Assembly (NCBI GenBank): GCA_014859985.1
Contig: JACZKN010000223.1
Coordinates: 1-8,984 of the forward strand
From: Candidatus Krumholzibacteriia bacterium
Lineage (GTDB): Bacteria > Krumholzibacteriota > Krumholzibacteriia > LZORAL124-64-63
Reading direction: 5' to 3'
Length of the DNA stretch: 8,984 nucleotides
Part shown: positions 1-6,083 of the stretch, piece by piece
Position numbering within the stretch: position 1 is the stretch's first letter
How the letters are laid out: each line of letters begins with the position of its first letter
The notes under the pieces: generated by a model
What the model was told of the DNA's origin: nothing
What the model saw: the letters and a program-made list of their open reading frames with translations, nothing else
Database searches by the model: none
Made by a program: the position numbers and the translations under genes

Positions 1-576
1 CCGCGGGGCCGGATCCGTCTCGTTCCGCAACAGCCCGCGCAGCTCGCGCCGCAGGCGGCTGAGGCGCTGCTTGACCGCCGCCTCGCTCAGGCCCAGCAGG
101 CCGCCGATGTCCCGCAGCCGCAGCCCCTGCCCGTAGTGGAGCGCGAGCAGTTCGCGCGCCTCGGCCGGAAGCTGCGCGACGACCGCCCGGACCCGATCCG
201 CCTGTTCGGTGCGGATCAACCCCTCGAGGGGGTCCGGGAAGTCGCCGGCGAGCACCTCGGCCACGTCGTCCATGGGCACGGTCGGGCGGCTGCGGCGCAG
301 GTGGTCGATCAGCGCGTGGCGGGCCATCACCAGCACCCAACCCAGCACGCTGCCCCTGCGGGGATCGTATCTCTCCAGGTTCGACAGGAAGCGGTGGAAG
401 ACCGTGGAGACCAGATCCTCGGCGTCCTGGCTGGCCAAAGCCCGCAGGCGGAGGTAGGAGGCGACCGGCGGGTGCAGCTCGTCGTAGAGGCGCACGAGCG
501 CGCGCTCGTCCCCGGCCCGGGCGGCATGCACCCAGCGGGCGTGGCGGCGGTCGCGAAGGGCGCGCTGCAGGTCCAA
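1..576 (-). CDS. ECF-type RNA polymerase sigma factor (3' end off the window)
   Basis: Sigma-70 family factor of the extracytoplasmic-function type, which directs RNA polymerase to a small set of promoters. Reading the minus strand gives 192 residues with no stop before the edge. Residues about 25-95 match sigma region 2: acidic-hydrophobic DAEDLVSTVFHRFL at 51-64, then the GSVLGWVLVMARHALIDHLRR stretch from 75. A short linker (100-125) follows, with no region 3. Residues about 130-185 match region 4: LPAEARELLALHYGQGL, then the helix-turn-helix RDIGGLLGLSEAAVKQRLSR. An in-frame stop at 619-621 rules out a longer product, and no ATG or GTG lies between it and codon TTG at 574-576. That TTG is preceded by GGGGAG at a good distance, so it is the start. 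The gene is divergent from the YvlD-like gene. An anti-sigma gene would be expected further left but is not visible. The family is clear; the exact ECF group is not. Confidence 0.92.
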   Translation of the reverse strand, partial: MDLQRALRDRRHARWVHAARAGDERALVRLYDELHPPVASYLRLRALASQDAEDLVSTVFHRFLSNLERYDPRRGSVLGWVLVMARHALIDHLRRSRPTVPMDDVAEVLAGDFPDPLEGLIRTEQADRVRAVVAQLPAEARELLALHYGQGLRLRDIGGLLGLSEAAVKQRLSRLRRELRGLLRNETDPAPR

Positions 577-584
577 CGGTCGAT

Positions 585-590
585 CTCCCC
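585..590 (-). promoter_or_regulatory. Ribosome binding site that fixes the TTG start of the sigma factor
   Basis: GGGGAG on the minus strand lies 8 bases ahead of the TTG codon at 574-576. No ATG or GTG exists in this frame between the upstream stop (619-621) and the conserved region, so this site decides the start. A TTG start with a good Shine-Dalgarno often means moderate translation, which suits a regulator. Confidence 0.65.
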
Positions 591-615
591 GGTTGGCGGT
601 TGCGGATCTCGGGGG

Positions 616-645
616 AGTCTACGCGCGACCCCCGCCAGGGTGACA
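616..645 (-). promoter_or_regulatory. Possible ECF-type promoter for the sigma factor gene
   Basis: On the minus strand, TGTCACC (645-639) is followed after 15 bases by CGTAGACT (623-616). The layout resembles ECF-dependent promoters, for example the TGTCACA-N16-CGTC type known for ECF41, and would place transcription start about 30 bases ahead of the TTG codon. Many ECF factors transcribe their own genes, so autoregulation is plausible. The spacing is one base short and the -10 is imperfect, so this is suggestive only. Confidence 0.35.
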
Positions 646-722
646 CGAATTCTCGCCGGGACCGGGTCCGTCGTGTATGGTGGGCGGGTCGCCCGGACCG
701 CACCGCGAACGAAGGAGTGCCG

Positions 723-1076
723 ATGAGCCGCCGCTTCCTGCTGCACTGGCTGGTCCTGACCGTCGCCCTGGCCATCACCGCCGCGATCCTGCCGGGGGTG
801 CACGTGGCCGGGCTCGGCAGCCTGCTGGTGGCCGCCCTGGTGCTGGGGTTCCTGAACGCCGTGCTCAAGCCCGTGCTGGTGCTGCTGACCCTGCCCTTGA
901 CCGTGCTCACCCTGGGCATCTTCTACGTGGTGCTCAACGGCATCCTCTTCGCTCTGGGCTCGGTGCTGGTGCCCGGCTTCACGGTCGACGGCCTCGGCTG
1001 GGCGGTGCTCGGCGCCGTCATCATGGGCCTGCTCTCGGCGTTCATCGGCGGCGCCGGCGGCGGCCGCCGCCTTTGA
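723..1076 (+). CDS. YvlD-like four-helix membrane protein (phage holin family 4, PF04020)
   Basis: Small integral inner-membrane protein of 117 residues, the usual length for this family. Four hydrophobic segments lie at about 5-24, 31-48, 50-75 and 92-110. The family core is plain: LGFLNAVLKPVLVLLTLPLT (41-60), TLGIFYVVLNG (63-73) and the VPGFTVDG turn (83-90) before the last helix. The ATG follows GAAGGAG at a suitable distance. The 'holin' label is historical: chromosomal members such as B. subtilis YvlD are not shown to be phage lysis proteins, and nothing phage-like is nearby. Role unknown, possibly envelope integrity. It is divergent from the ECF sigma gene. A short dyad GGACC-G-GGTCC (659-669) and a weak TATGGT box (676-681) lie upstream, with no convincing -35. 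It ends 22 bases from the convergent mini-TatA-like gene. Confidence 0.88.
   Translation: MSRRFLLHWLVLTVALAITAAILPGVHVAGLGSLLVAALVLGFLNAVLKPVLVLLTLPLTVLTLGIFYVVLNGILFALGSVLVPGFTVDGLGWAVLGAVIMGLLSAFIGGAGGGRRL
1056..1071. terminator. Palindrome at the end of the YvlD-like gene, possible bidirectional terminator
   Basis: GGCGGCGGCCGCCGCC is a perfect 16-bp palindrome within the last Gly/Arg codons, followed by only TTT on the plus strand. Two convergent genes end at 1076 and 1099 with 22 bases between them, and no other hairpin is visible there. It may serve both directions, but GC-rich Gly-Gly-Arg codons could create it by chance, and there is no real T-run. Confidence 0.3.
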
Positions 1077-1098
1077 CCGTCCGGGTCAGCGCACCGGT

Positions 1099-1230
1099 TC
1101 ATTCCAGGTTGAAGCGGTCGCGGACGATCCTGACCAGGCGGTTGCCCAGGCGCACCCAGAACCGCAGCCCGAAGAGCAGCACGAGGATGAAGGCGATGAG
1201 CAGGAACTCCCGCAGGCCGATGCCGAACAT
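1099..1230 (-). CDS. 43-residue TatA-like mini membrane protein
   Basis: Short protein with one transmembrane segment (about 8-21) followed by a basic amphipathic stretch. It begins MFGIGLREFLLI and reaches Phe20-Gly21, the same numbering as the conserved FG hinge of E. coli TatA. Glu8 sits where TatA/TatB carry a polar residue (Gln8 in E. coli TatA). Leu28-Gly29 and Leu32 align with Ile28-Gly29 and Leu32 of TatA, and Phe40 is near TatA Phe39. Arg23, 27, 31, 34, 37 and 39 make a positively charged helix face. The acidic motif and long tail of true TatA are absent: the protein stops where the amphipathic helix ends. The ATG at 1230 has AAAGGA 5 bases upstream, and a longer in-frame start at 1449 lacks an RBS and crosses another promoter. 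Tat pores are known from TatA oligomers; whether this piece joins them is inference. It could instead be an unrelated small hydrophobic protein. Confidence 0.6.
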   Translation of the reverse strand: MFGIGLREFLLIAFILVLLFGLRFWVRLGNRLVRIVRDRFNLE

Positions 1231-1246
1231 GGGTGTCCTTTCCGCA

Positions 1247-1263
1247 CGGCGGTCGCGCCGCCG
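1247..1263 (-). promoter_or_regulatory. Leader hairpin next to the RBS of the mini-TatA gene
   Basis: CGGCGG and CCGCCG form a 6-bp stem with a 5-base loop, ending only a few bases before the Shine-Dalgarno GGAAAGGA (1236-1243) on the minus strand. It lies in a leader of about 110 bases if the promoter at 1347-1375 is right. It may tune ribosome access, but short GC stems are common at this base composition. Confidence 0.3.
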
Positions 1264-1346
1264 GGCTCGACGTGCTCGGGTGCCGGAAGACGGCAGGCAT
1301 GGCCGGCCCCCGGTAGGGGTCGCTTGCTGTGGTTGCCCCGCGGCCC

Positions 1347-1375
1347 AGTATCGGGCCCGCCGCCGCCGGTGGCAA
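1347..1375 (-). promoter_or_regulatory. Sigma70-like promoter for the mini-TatA gene
   Basis: On the minus strand TTGCCA (1375-1370) and GATACT (1352-1347) are separated by exactly 17 bases. The first matches the -35 consensus at five of six positions and the second matches the -10 at four of six. It points at the 43-residue gene and would give a leader of about 110 bases. The -35 overlaps the first of three CGGTGG..ACC repeats, so a protein bound there should affect it. Confidence 0.5.
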
Positions 1376-1409
1376 CCGCCGTCGGTGGCCACCGGATCGG
1401 TGGGAACCC
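1367..1409. repeat. Three near-palindromic CGGTGG..ACC repeats in a divergent promoter region
   Basis: Three 12-base units lie in the same orientation at 1367-1378 (CGGTGGCAACCG), 1383-1394 (CGGTGGCCACCG, a perfect palindrome) and 1398-1409 (CGGTGGGAACCC). Start-to-start spacing is 16 then 15 bases, about one and a half helical turns. They sit between the divergent promoters at 1347-1375 and 1421-1449, the first unit covering the minus-strand -35. This resembles a multi-site operator for a dimeric regulator. The binding protein is unknown. Confidence 0.5.
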
Positions 1410-1420
1410 GCGTCCGGGGT

Positions 1421-1449
1421 TTGCTGTATGGGCCCTCTTGGGGTACCAT
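1421..1449 (+). promoter_or_regulatory. Sigma70-like promoter of the four-gene ABC operon
   Basis: TTGCTG (1421-1426) and TACCAT (1444-1449) are 17 bases apart, each matching the consensus at four of six positions, and point at the ATPase gene at 1506. This gives a leader of about 50 bases. An inverted repeat GTATGG (1426-1431) / CCATAC (1447-1452) brackets the spacer and overlaps both boxes, a possible repressor site. Confidence 0.5.
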
Positions 1450-1505
1450 ACGCCCCCGTTGCCCGTAGCGAGCCCTCGACCCGTAATACCGGAGGAGTCC
1501 TCACG

Positions 1506-2468
1506 ATGATCGAAGTGCGCGGAGTCTCGAAGAGCTTCGGGACCATGGTCGCACTCGACGCGGTGTCGTTCAGCCTGGCCCGGGGCGAGATCCTCGGCTT
1601 CCTGGGCCCCAACGGCGCCGGCAAGAGTACGACCATGAAGATCGTCACCACCTTCCTGGCCCCCGACGCGGGGACCGTGACGGTGGACGGCATCGACGTC
1701 CTGACCGAGCCCCTGGCGGTGCGCGGCCGCATCGGCTACCTGCCCGAGAACGTCCCCCTGTACCTCGACATGAACGTCCAGGAGTACCTGACCTTCGTGG
1801 GCCGGGCCCGCGGCCTGGCGGGCGCGCGCCTGAAGGACCGCCTGGAATGGTGCGTCGAGGCCTGCGGCCTGGTGACCGAGTACCGCAAGCCCATCGGCGA
1901 GCTGTCCAAGGGCTACAGGCAGCGCACGGGCCTGGCCCAGGCCCTGGTGCACGACCCGGACATCCTGATCCTCGACGAGCCCACCAGCGGCCTGGACCCG
2001 CTGCAGATCCTGGGCATCCGCGAGCTGATCAAGTCCCTGGCCGGCAGCAAGACCATCATCTTCTCCACGCACATCCTGCAGGAGGTCTCCCCGGTCACCG
2101 ACCGGGTGGTGATCATCAACGAGGGCCGCATCATCGCCGACGGCCGGGTCGGCGACCTGCGCCGCAGCGCCATGGGCAGCAACCGCGTCTACGTGGGGCT
2201 CAGGGGCGACGCCGCGGCGGCAGCGGCGGCCCTGCGCGGGCTGGACGGCGTGGCCTCGGTGGACACCCTGCCCGGCGGCGGGAACCCCCGCTTCGAGGTG
2301 CGCGGCCCCTTCAGCGGCGACCTGGTGGCCGCGGTCGAGACCCTGGCCCGGGACGCCCGCTGGCAGCTGACCGAGCTGCACGAGGCCCCCTACAGCCTCG
2401 AGGACACGTTCATCGCCCTGACCCGCCGCGCCCACGCGGCGGCCGGGGCCCCCCCGGAGGTGGCCTAG
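1506..2468 (+). CDS. ABC transporter ATP-binding protein, GldA-like
   Basis: Cytoplasmic ATPase subunit of an ABC-2 type transporter, 320 residues. All the nucleotide-binding parts are present: Walker A GPNGAGKS (34-41), signature LSKGYRQR (133-140), Walker B ILILDEP (153-159), D-loop SGLD (161-164) and switch His189 in STHI. At the Q-loop the sequence reads GYLPENVPLY (77-86), with Glu81 where many ABC proteins have Gln; I recall the same for GldA-type ATPases, so it is not a defect. A C-terminal domain of about 100 residues (225-310) follows, as in ABC-2 ATPases. The ATG at 1506 has GGAGGA upstream; a longer in-frame start at 1329 would cross the promoter. The stop codon abuts the permease start, so the two are translationally coupled. 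GldA is needed for gliding in Flavobacterium, but homologues are widespread in non-gliders, so motility should not be inferred. Confidence 0.93.
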   Translation: MIEVRGVSKSFGTMVALDAVSFSLARGEILGFLGPNGAGKSTTMKIVTTFLAPDAGTVTVDGIDVLTEPLAVRGRIGYLPENVPLYLDMNVQEYLTFVGRARGLAGARLKDRLEWCVEACGLVTEYRKPIGELSKGYRQRTGLAQALVHDPDILILDEPTSGLDPLQILGIRELIKSLAGSKTIIFSTHILQEVSPVTDRVVIINEGRIIADGRVGDLRRSAMGSNRVYVGLRGDAAAAAAALRGLDGVASVDTLPGGGNPRFEVRGPFSGDLVAAVETLARDARWQLTELHEAPYSLEDTFIALTRRAHAAAGAPPEVA

Positions 2469-3194
2469 ATGCAGGGCACGCTGACGATCTTCCGGCGGGA
2501 GTTCTCCGCCTACTTCAACAGCCCCATCGCCTACATCTTCATCATCGCCTTCCTGGTCTTCAACGGGGGCATGGTGATGAACGGCTTCTTCCTGACCGGC
2601 ACCGCGGACCTGCGCGGCTTCTTCGGGATGCTGCCCTTCTTCCTGATCCTCTTCATCCCGGCGGTCTCCATGCGCCTGTGGGCCGAGGACAAGCGGCTGG
2701 GCACCTTCGAGCTGCTGATGACCCTGCCCCTGCGCACGCGCGAGGTGATGCTGGGCAAGTACCTGGCCGCCTACTGCTTCTACCTGGTGGCGCTGCTGGG
2801 CACCCTGCCCCTGCCGGTGATGGTGGCCCAGCTCGGCAACCCCGACGGCGGGGCCATGGCCTCGGGCTACCTGGGCGCCGCCCTGCTGGGGGCGCTGTAC
2901 CTGGCCATCGGCACCTTCACCAGCGGCCTGATGCGCGACCAGATCTCGGCGGTGATCCTGGGGATCGTGGCCTGCTTCCTGGTCTTCATCGTGGGCGAGC
3001 AGTGGGTGGCCGCCACCATCGACGGCTGGCTGCCGGGCGCGGGCTCGTTCCTGCGCCGGTACCTGGGCCTGGCCGAGCATTACGAGTCGCTGCTGCGCGG
3101 GATGATCACCCTGGGCGACCTGGTCTACTTCGTGGGCCTGTCCGGCGTGTTCCTCACGCTCAACACCCTCTGGCTGGAAGGGAGGAAGTACTGA
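2469..3194 (+). CDS. ABC-2 type permease, GldF-like
   Basis: Membrane-spanning subunit that pairs with the upstream ATPase, 241 residues, usual for this family. It has a cytoplasmic start with FRREFSAYFNSPIAYIF (8-24), then about six hydrophobic segments near 19-37, 52-70, 99-120, 133-153, 158-177 and 217-235. The ABC-2 coupling stretch is clear: PAVSMRLWAEDKRLGTFELL (64-83) followed by MTLPLRTREVMLGKYLA (84-100). The ATG follows the ATPase stop TAG with no gap; GGAGG at 2456-2460 inside the ATPase gene is its ribosome binding site. Cargo is unknown. Its partners (a GldG-like protein and a DUF4340 protein) suggest a complex with a periplasmic part rather than a plain drug exporter. Confidence 0.92.
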   Translation: MQGTLTIFRREFSAYFNSPIAYIFIIAFLVFNGGMVMNGFFLTGTADLRGFFGMLPFFLILFIPAVSMRLWAEDKRLGTFELLMTLPLRTREVMLGKYLAAYCFYLVALLGTLPLPVMVAQLGNPDGGAMASGYLGAALLGALYLAIGTFTSGLMRDQISAVILGIVACFLVFIVGEQWVAATIDGWLPGAGSFLRRYLGLAEHYESLLRGMITLGDLVYFVGLSGVFLTLNTLWLEGRKY

Positions 3195-3195
3195 G

Positions 3196-4950
3196 ATGAG
3201 CGCCAATCGACGCAACTTCCGGCTCACCTTCGCCGCGGCGGCCGTGCTGCTGACCGCCGCCTGCTTCCTCCTGATCGCCGTCACCGGCGGCCTGCGCGGC
3301 GCGCGGCTCGACCTGACGGACGACGGCCTGTTCACCATGTCGCCGGCGGCGGTCACGATCCTGCAGGGACTGCAGGTGCCGGTGCAGGTGAAGCTCTACA
3401 TCACGCCCCAGGACAAGATGCCCACCCAGCTGCGCAACCTCGAGCGCGACGTCACCGAGCAGATGCGCAACTTCGAGCAGGTCTCCGAGGGCATGATCGA
3501 GTTCGCGGTCTTCAACCCCCAGGACGACGAGGCCATGCAGGAGGCCCTGGCGGCCAAGGGCATCCAGCCCTTCCAGGTCCAGTCGGTGGACAAGGACGAG
3601 ATCGGCGTCAAGCTGGTCTGGAGCGCCATGACCATCGCCTACAAGGACAAGCCCGAGGAGCTCCTGCCGCGGGTGCTGCCCGGCAACCTGGCGACCCTCG
3701 AGCAGGACCTGATCGGCCCGGTCCACCGCCTGACCCGCGAGCGCACCCCCAAGGTGGCGGTGTTCGGCCCGCGCAAGGACGTCGACCCGCAGCTGGCGAT
3801 GATGTACCTGCAGCAGGGCATGCAGCCGCCCGCGCCCGCCGAGCAGTTCGCCCGCATCCGGGAGCTGCTGCAGCAGGGCCACTACGAGGCCGTGCCGGTG
3901 GACATCAGCGCGGAGTCCCCCATTCCCGACGACGTCGACCTGCTGATCGTCATGGGCATGGCCCGGCTGGAGGAGCGGCAGGTCTACGAGATCAACCGCG
4001 CCCTGCGCGGCGGCACGCCCGTGGTGATGGCCGTGCAGGCCCACGAGTACGGCTACGGCCCCGCCCAGAACGGCGGCTGGACGGTCACCGCCCAGGGCCT
4101 GGACACGGGCCTCGAGCCCCTGCTGGCCGGCTTCGGCGTGACCGTCGGCGAGGACCACTTCCTGGACGAGGCCATGGAGACCATCGACCTGCCCCGCGAG
4201 GTGAACCTGGGCGGCCTGCGCATGCAGACCCGCGAGCCGGTGCGCCTGCCCATCCAGATCCGCGTGACCGAGTCGCAGATGCAGCAGGATTCGCCCATCG
4301 TCAACCGGATCGGCAGCCTGTTCTACCTGTGGGGTACGCCGGTTACGGTGGACCGGGAGGCCCTGGCCGGGCACGGGTTGCAGGCGACCGACCTGATCCA
4401 CAGCAGCGGCCGCAACTGGACCGCGCCCTGGAGCGAAGGTCCCGTCGCCGGCGCGGTCTTCCAGCCGACGGGCAAGGCCATGACCGGCCCGCAGCCCCTG
4501 GCGGTGCTGATCGAGGGCACCTTCCCCGACACCTTCGCCGACAGGGTGGTGCCCGCCTGGCCGGCCGCCGACGCCGCCGGCGCGGAGGAGCCCCTGCCCG
4601 CCTTGGGCCCCGAGCCCGGGCCGGTGGATCCGCAGCCGGCGCGCCTGCTGGTCGTCGGCAGCGCCAAGATGTTCGACGACAACATCATCGCCGCGCCCCA
4701 GAACGCCCTGCTGCTGCTCAACGCCATCGATTACCTGGCCGGTAGCGAGGAGCTGCTGGACATCCGGGCCAAGGCCCTGACCCAGCGGGTGATCCGCCCC
4801 GTCAGCGACCGCGAGAAGCTGGCCTGGCGGATCGTCGTGGTGTTCCTGGTGCCGGTGATCCTGACGGCCTACGGCCTGCTGCGCGCCGCGGCGCGCCGCC
4901 GCGAGGCGACCCACTACCGCGAGACCGTGCGCCAGGCCGCCGGGCGCTAG
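3196..4950 (+). CDS. GldG-like ABC transporter auxiliary protein (Gldg family, PF09822)
   Basis: Membrane-anchored protein of 584 residues that accompanies GldA/GldF-type transporters. A transmembrane helix at about 10-30 is followed by the family motif ARLDLTDDGLFTMSPAAVTI (36-55). The region from about 60 to 480 is the extracytoplasmic domain, with a thioredoxin-like-looking start (VQVKLYIT, 64-70) and the segment DVDLLIVMGM (246-255). A Pro/Ala/Glu-rich linker lies at 455-483. Then comes the typical end, RLLVVGSAKMFDDN (483-496), NALLLLNAIDYLAGSEELL (503-521) and IRAKALTQRVI (523-533), before a second helix at about 543-563 and a short basic tail. The start at 3196 is one base after the permease stop, with GGAGG at 3181-3185. 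The biochemical role of the family is not established; a periplasmic sensing or substrate-handling part is likely. Confidence 0.9.
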   Translation: MSANRRNFRLTFAAAAVLLTAACFLLIAVTGGLRGARLDLTDDGLFTMSPAAVTILQGLQVPVQVKLYITPQDKMPTQLRNLERDVTEQMRNFEQVSEGMIEFAVFNPQDDEAMQEALAAKGIQPFQVQSVDKDEIGVKLVWSAMTIAYKDKPEELLPRVLPGNLATLEQDLIGPVHRLTRERTPKVAVFGPRKDVDPQLAMMYLQQGMQPPAPAEQFARIRELLQQGHYEAVPVDISAESPIPDDVDLLIVMGMARLEERQVYEINRALRGGTPVVMAVQAHEYGYGPAQNGGWTVTAQGLDTGLEPLLAGFGVTVGEDHFLDEAMETIDLPREVNLGGLRMQTREPVRLPIQIRVTESQMQQDSPIVNRIGSLFYLWGTPVTVDREALAGHGLQATDLIHSSGRNWTAPWSEGPVAGAVFQPTGKAMTGPQPLAVLIEGTFPDTFADRVVPAWPAADAAGAEEPLPALGPEPGPVDPQPARLLVVGSAKMFDDNIIAAPQNALLLLNAIDYLAGSEELLDIRAKALTQRVIRPVSDREKLAWRIVVVFLVPVILTAYGLLRAAARRREATHYRETVRQAAGR

Positions 4951-4963
4951 GAAGGAGACGACC

Positions 4964-6013
4964 ATGTTCAGACCCAAGCTCCTGGTGATCCTGGCCGTCG
5001 CTGTGGTCGTGCTGGGCGTCATCAGCTTCATGCAGAAGTCGAGCCACGAGCGCCGCACCAGCCGCCCCACCCAGGCGGTGCTGGTGGAGGGCGCCTGGAC
5101 CGACCAGGACCTCGCGCGCATCGTCCTGGGCTACGGCACCGAGGCCGAAGCCGTGGTCCTGGAGCGCACCCCCGAGGGCTGGTCCATCCCCACGGCCTGG
5201 CACGCCGCAGCCAGCGCCCAGAAGGTGCAGGCCCTGCTGCGCACCCTCGGCGGCCTGGCCGGCGAGTTCCGCTCCGACCGCGAGAGCGTGCTGGCCGACT
5301 ATGGATTGACGCCCGAGGGCAGCGTCACGATCCGGGCCCGGGACGCCGCCGGTGCCGAGCTGCTGGCCCTGGACGTGGGGGCCCAGGCCCCGGGGAACCA
5401 GGGCCAGTTCGTGCGCCGGCCCGGCGAACCCGCGGTCTACGTCTCCGGAAGCAACGTCCTGGCGGCCCTGGGCCTGTACGGCGGCCCCGCGCGCCCCCAG
5501 AGCCGGCACTTCCTGGAACTGCAGGCGGTGCAGGAGGACAAGACCGAGGTCGACGCGATCGTGCTCGAGGACGAGCACGGCGCCCGCACCCTGGCCAAGG
5601 TCTACGCCGAGGTGCCCGCGGCCGCCGGCGACACCACGGCCGCCGCCGCGGCTCCGGAGGTGGACCGCCTGACCTGGGAGTGGGAACTGGCGGCCCCGAG
5701 CCGGGAGTCCCTGCTGAAGACCCGCGCCGACGGCGTCCTGGGGGCGGCGACCTCGATGCGGGCGGTGGACGTGGCCGACCCGACGGCCGACCCGGCCGCC
5801 TATGGCCTGGACGCCCCGTCCCGCCGGGCGATGCTGCGCTTCGCCGACGGCCGCGAGCTGGTGCTGGCCTTCGGCGCCGAGCGGCAGGCCGAGGACGACC
5901 GGCCGGCCGGGGTCTGGATGCGCGTCGGCGAGCTGCCGACCGTCTGGGTGGTCACGACCTACGCCGTGAATAACCTCTTCAAGACGCTCGCGGACCTGCA
6001 ACCGGAGTCCTGA
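4964..6013 (+). CDS. DUF4340 domain protein, last gene of the ABC operon
   Basis: Protein of 349 residues with one N-terminal membrane anchor (about 5-23) and a large extracytoplasmic part. The body looks duplicated: a unit starting YGLTPEGSVTIRARDAAG (113-130) and ending GEPAVYVSGSNVLAALG (154-170) is echoed by YGLDAPSRRAMLRFADG (280-296) with GELPTVWVVTTYAVNNLF (322-339). Each has the order YGL, beta strands, an acidic turn, a V-W/Y-V strand and an N-L helix. An Ala/Thr/Pro-rich loop (217-233) separates them. DUF4340 genes commonly sit after GldG-like genes and their function is unknown. GAAGGAG at 4951-4957 sets the ATG. The gap from the GldG-like gene is 13 bases, so it belongs to the same operon, which ends here with a strong hairpin. 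Confidence 0.87.
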   Translation: MFRPKLLVILAVAVVVLGVISFMQKSSHERRTSRPTQAVLVEGAWTDQDLARIVLGYGTEAEAVVLERTPEGWSIPTAWHAAASAQKVQALLRTLGGLAGEFRSDRESVLADYGLTPEGSVTIRARDAAGAELLALDVGAQAPGNQGQFVRRPGEPAVYVSGSNVLAALGLYGGPARPQSRHFLELQAVQEDKTEVDAIVLEDEHGARTLAKVYAEVPAAAGDTTAAAAAPEVDRLTWEWELAAPSRESLLKTRADGVLGAATSMRAVDVADPTADPAAYGLDAPSRRAMLRFADGRELVLAFGAERQAEDDRPAGVWMRVGELPTVWVVTTYAVNNLFKTLADLQPES

Positions 6014-6033
6014 GCCGCTCGGCGCTGCCTTGG

Positions 6034-6062
6034 GGGGCCGCCGGGGAATCCCCGGCGGCCCC
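6034..6062 (+). terminator. Strong hairpin ending the ABC operon
   Basis: GGGGCCGCCGGGG and CCCCGGCGGCCCC form a perfect 13-bp stem with a three-base loop (AAT), 20 bases after the DUF4340 stop. There is no T-run directly after it; the nearest is TTTT at 6083-6086. It should halt transcription or protect the 3' end, and may need Rho or act like the T-less terminators proposed for high-GC bacteria. Confidence 0.7.
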
Positions 6063-6083
6063 GCACCGGAATCGACCCGGCAT

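Noticed and set aside
676..681. TATGGT as the -10 box of the YvlD-like gene
   Set aside because: No -35-like hexamer lies 16-18 bases upstream, and the nearest candidate (TTCTCG, 650-655) is 20 bases away. Not strong enough to list as a promoter.
136..726. Long plus-strand reading frame opposite the sigma factor gene
   Set aside because: It is antisense to a clear ECF sigma factor, has low-complexity Gly/Val/His/Arg composition and no family resemblance; a shadow of GC-rich codon use.
723..1076. Phage holin or prophage remnant
   Set aside because: The family name suggests phage, but no endolysin, portal, tail or integrase gene is present and the protein matches the chromosomal YvlD type.
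1099..1449. Longer 116-residue version of the mini-TatA gene
   Set aside because: The extra N-terminal part is Arg/Pro-rich with no homology, has no RBS, and its start falls in the opposite strand's promoter. The ATG at 1230 has a good RBS and starts exactly like TatA.
1086..3356. 756-codon open frame on the minus strand
   Set aside because: It lies opposite the ABC ATPase and permease, is rich in Gln/His/Gly/Asp as mirror frames are in high-GC genes, and has no domain I recognise.
3160..5121. 653-codon open frame on the minus strand
   Set aside because: Mirror frame of the GldG-like gene, with the same Gln/His/Gly-rich composition and no RBS.
5630..5665. Ala/Pro/Thr-rich GC repeat inside the DUF4340 gene as a recombination or regulatory repeat
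   Set aside because: It is a low-complexity coding linker (residues 217-233) in frame, without a regular repeat unit.
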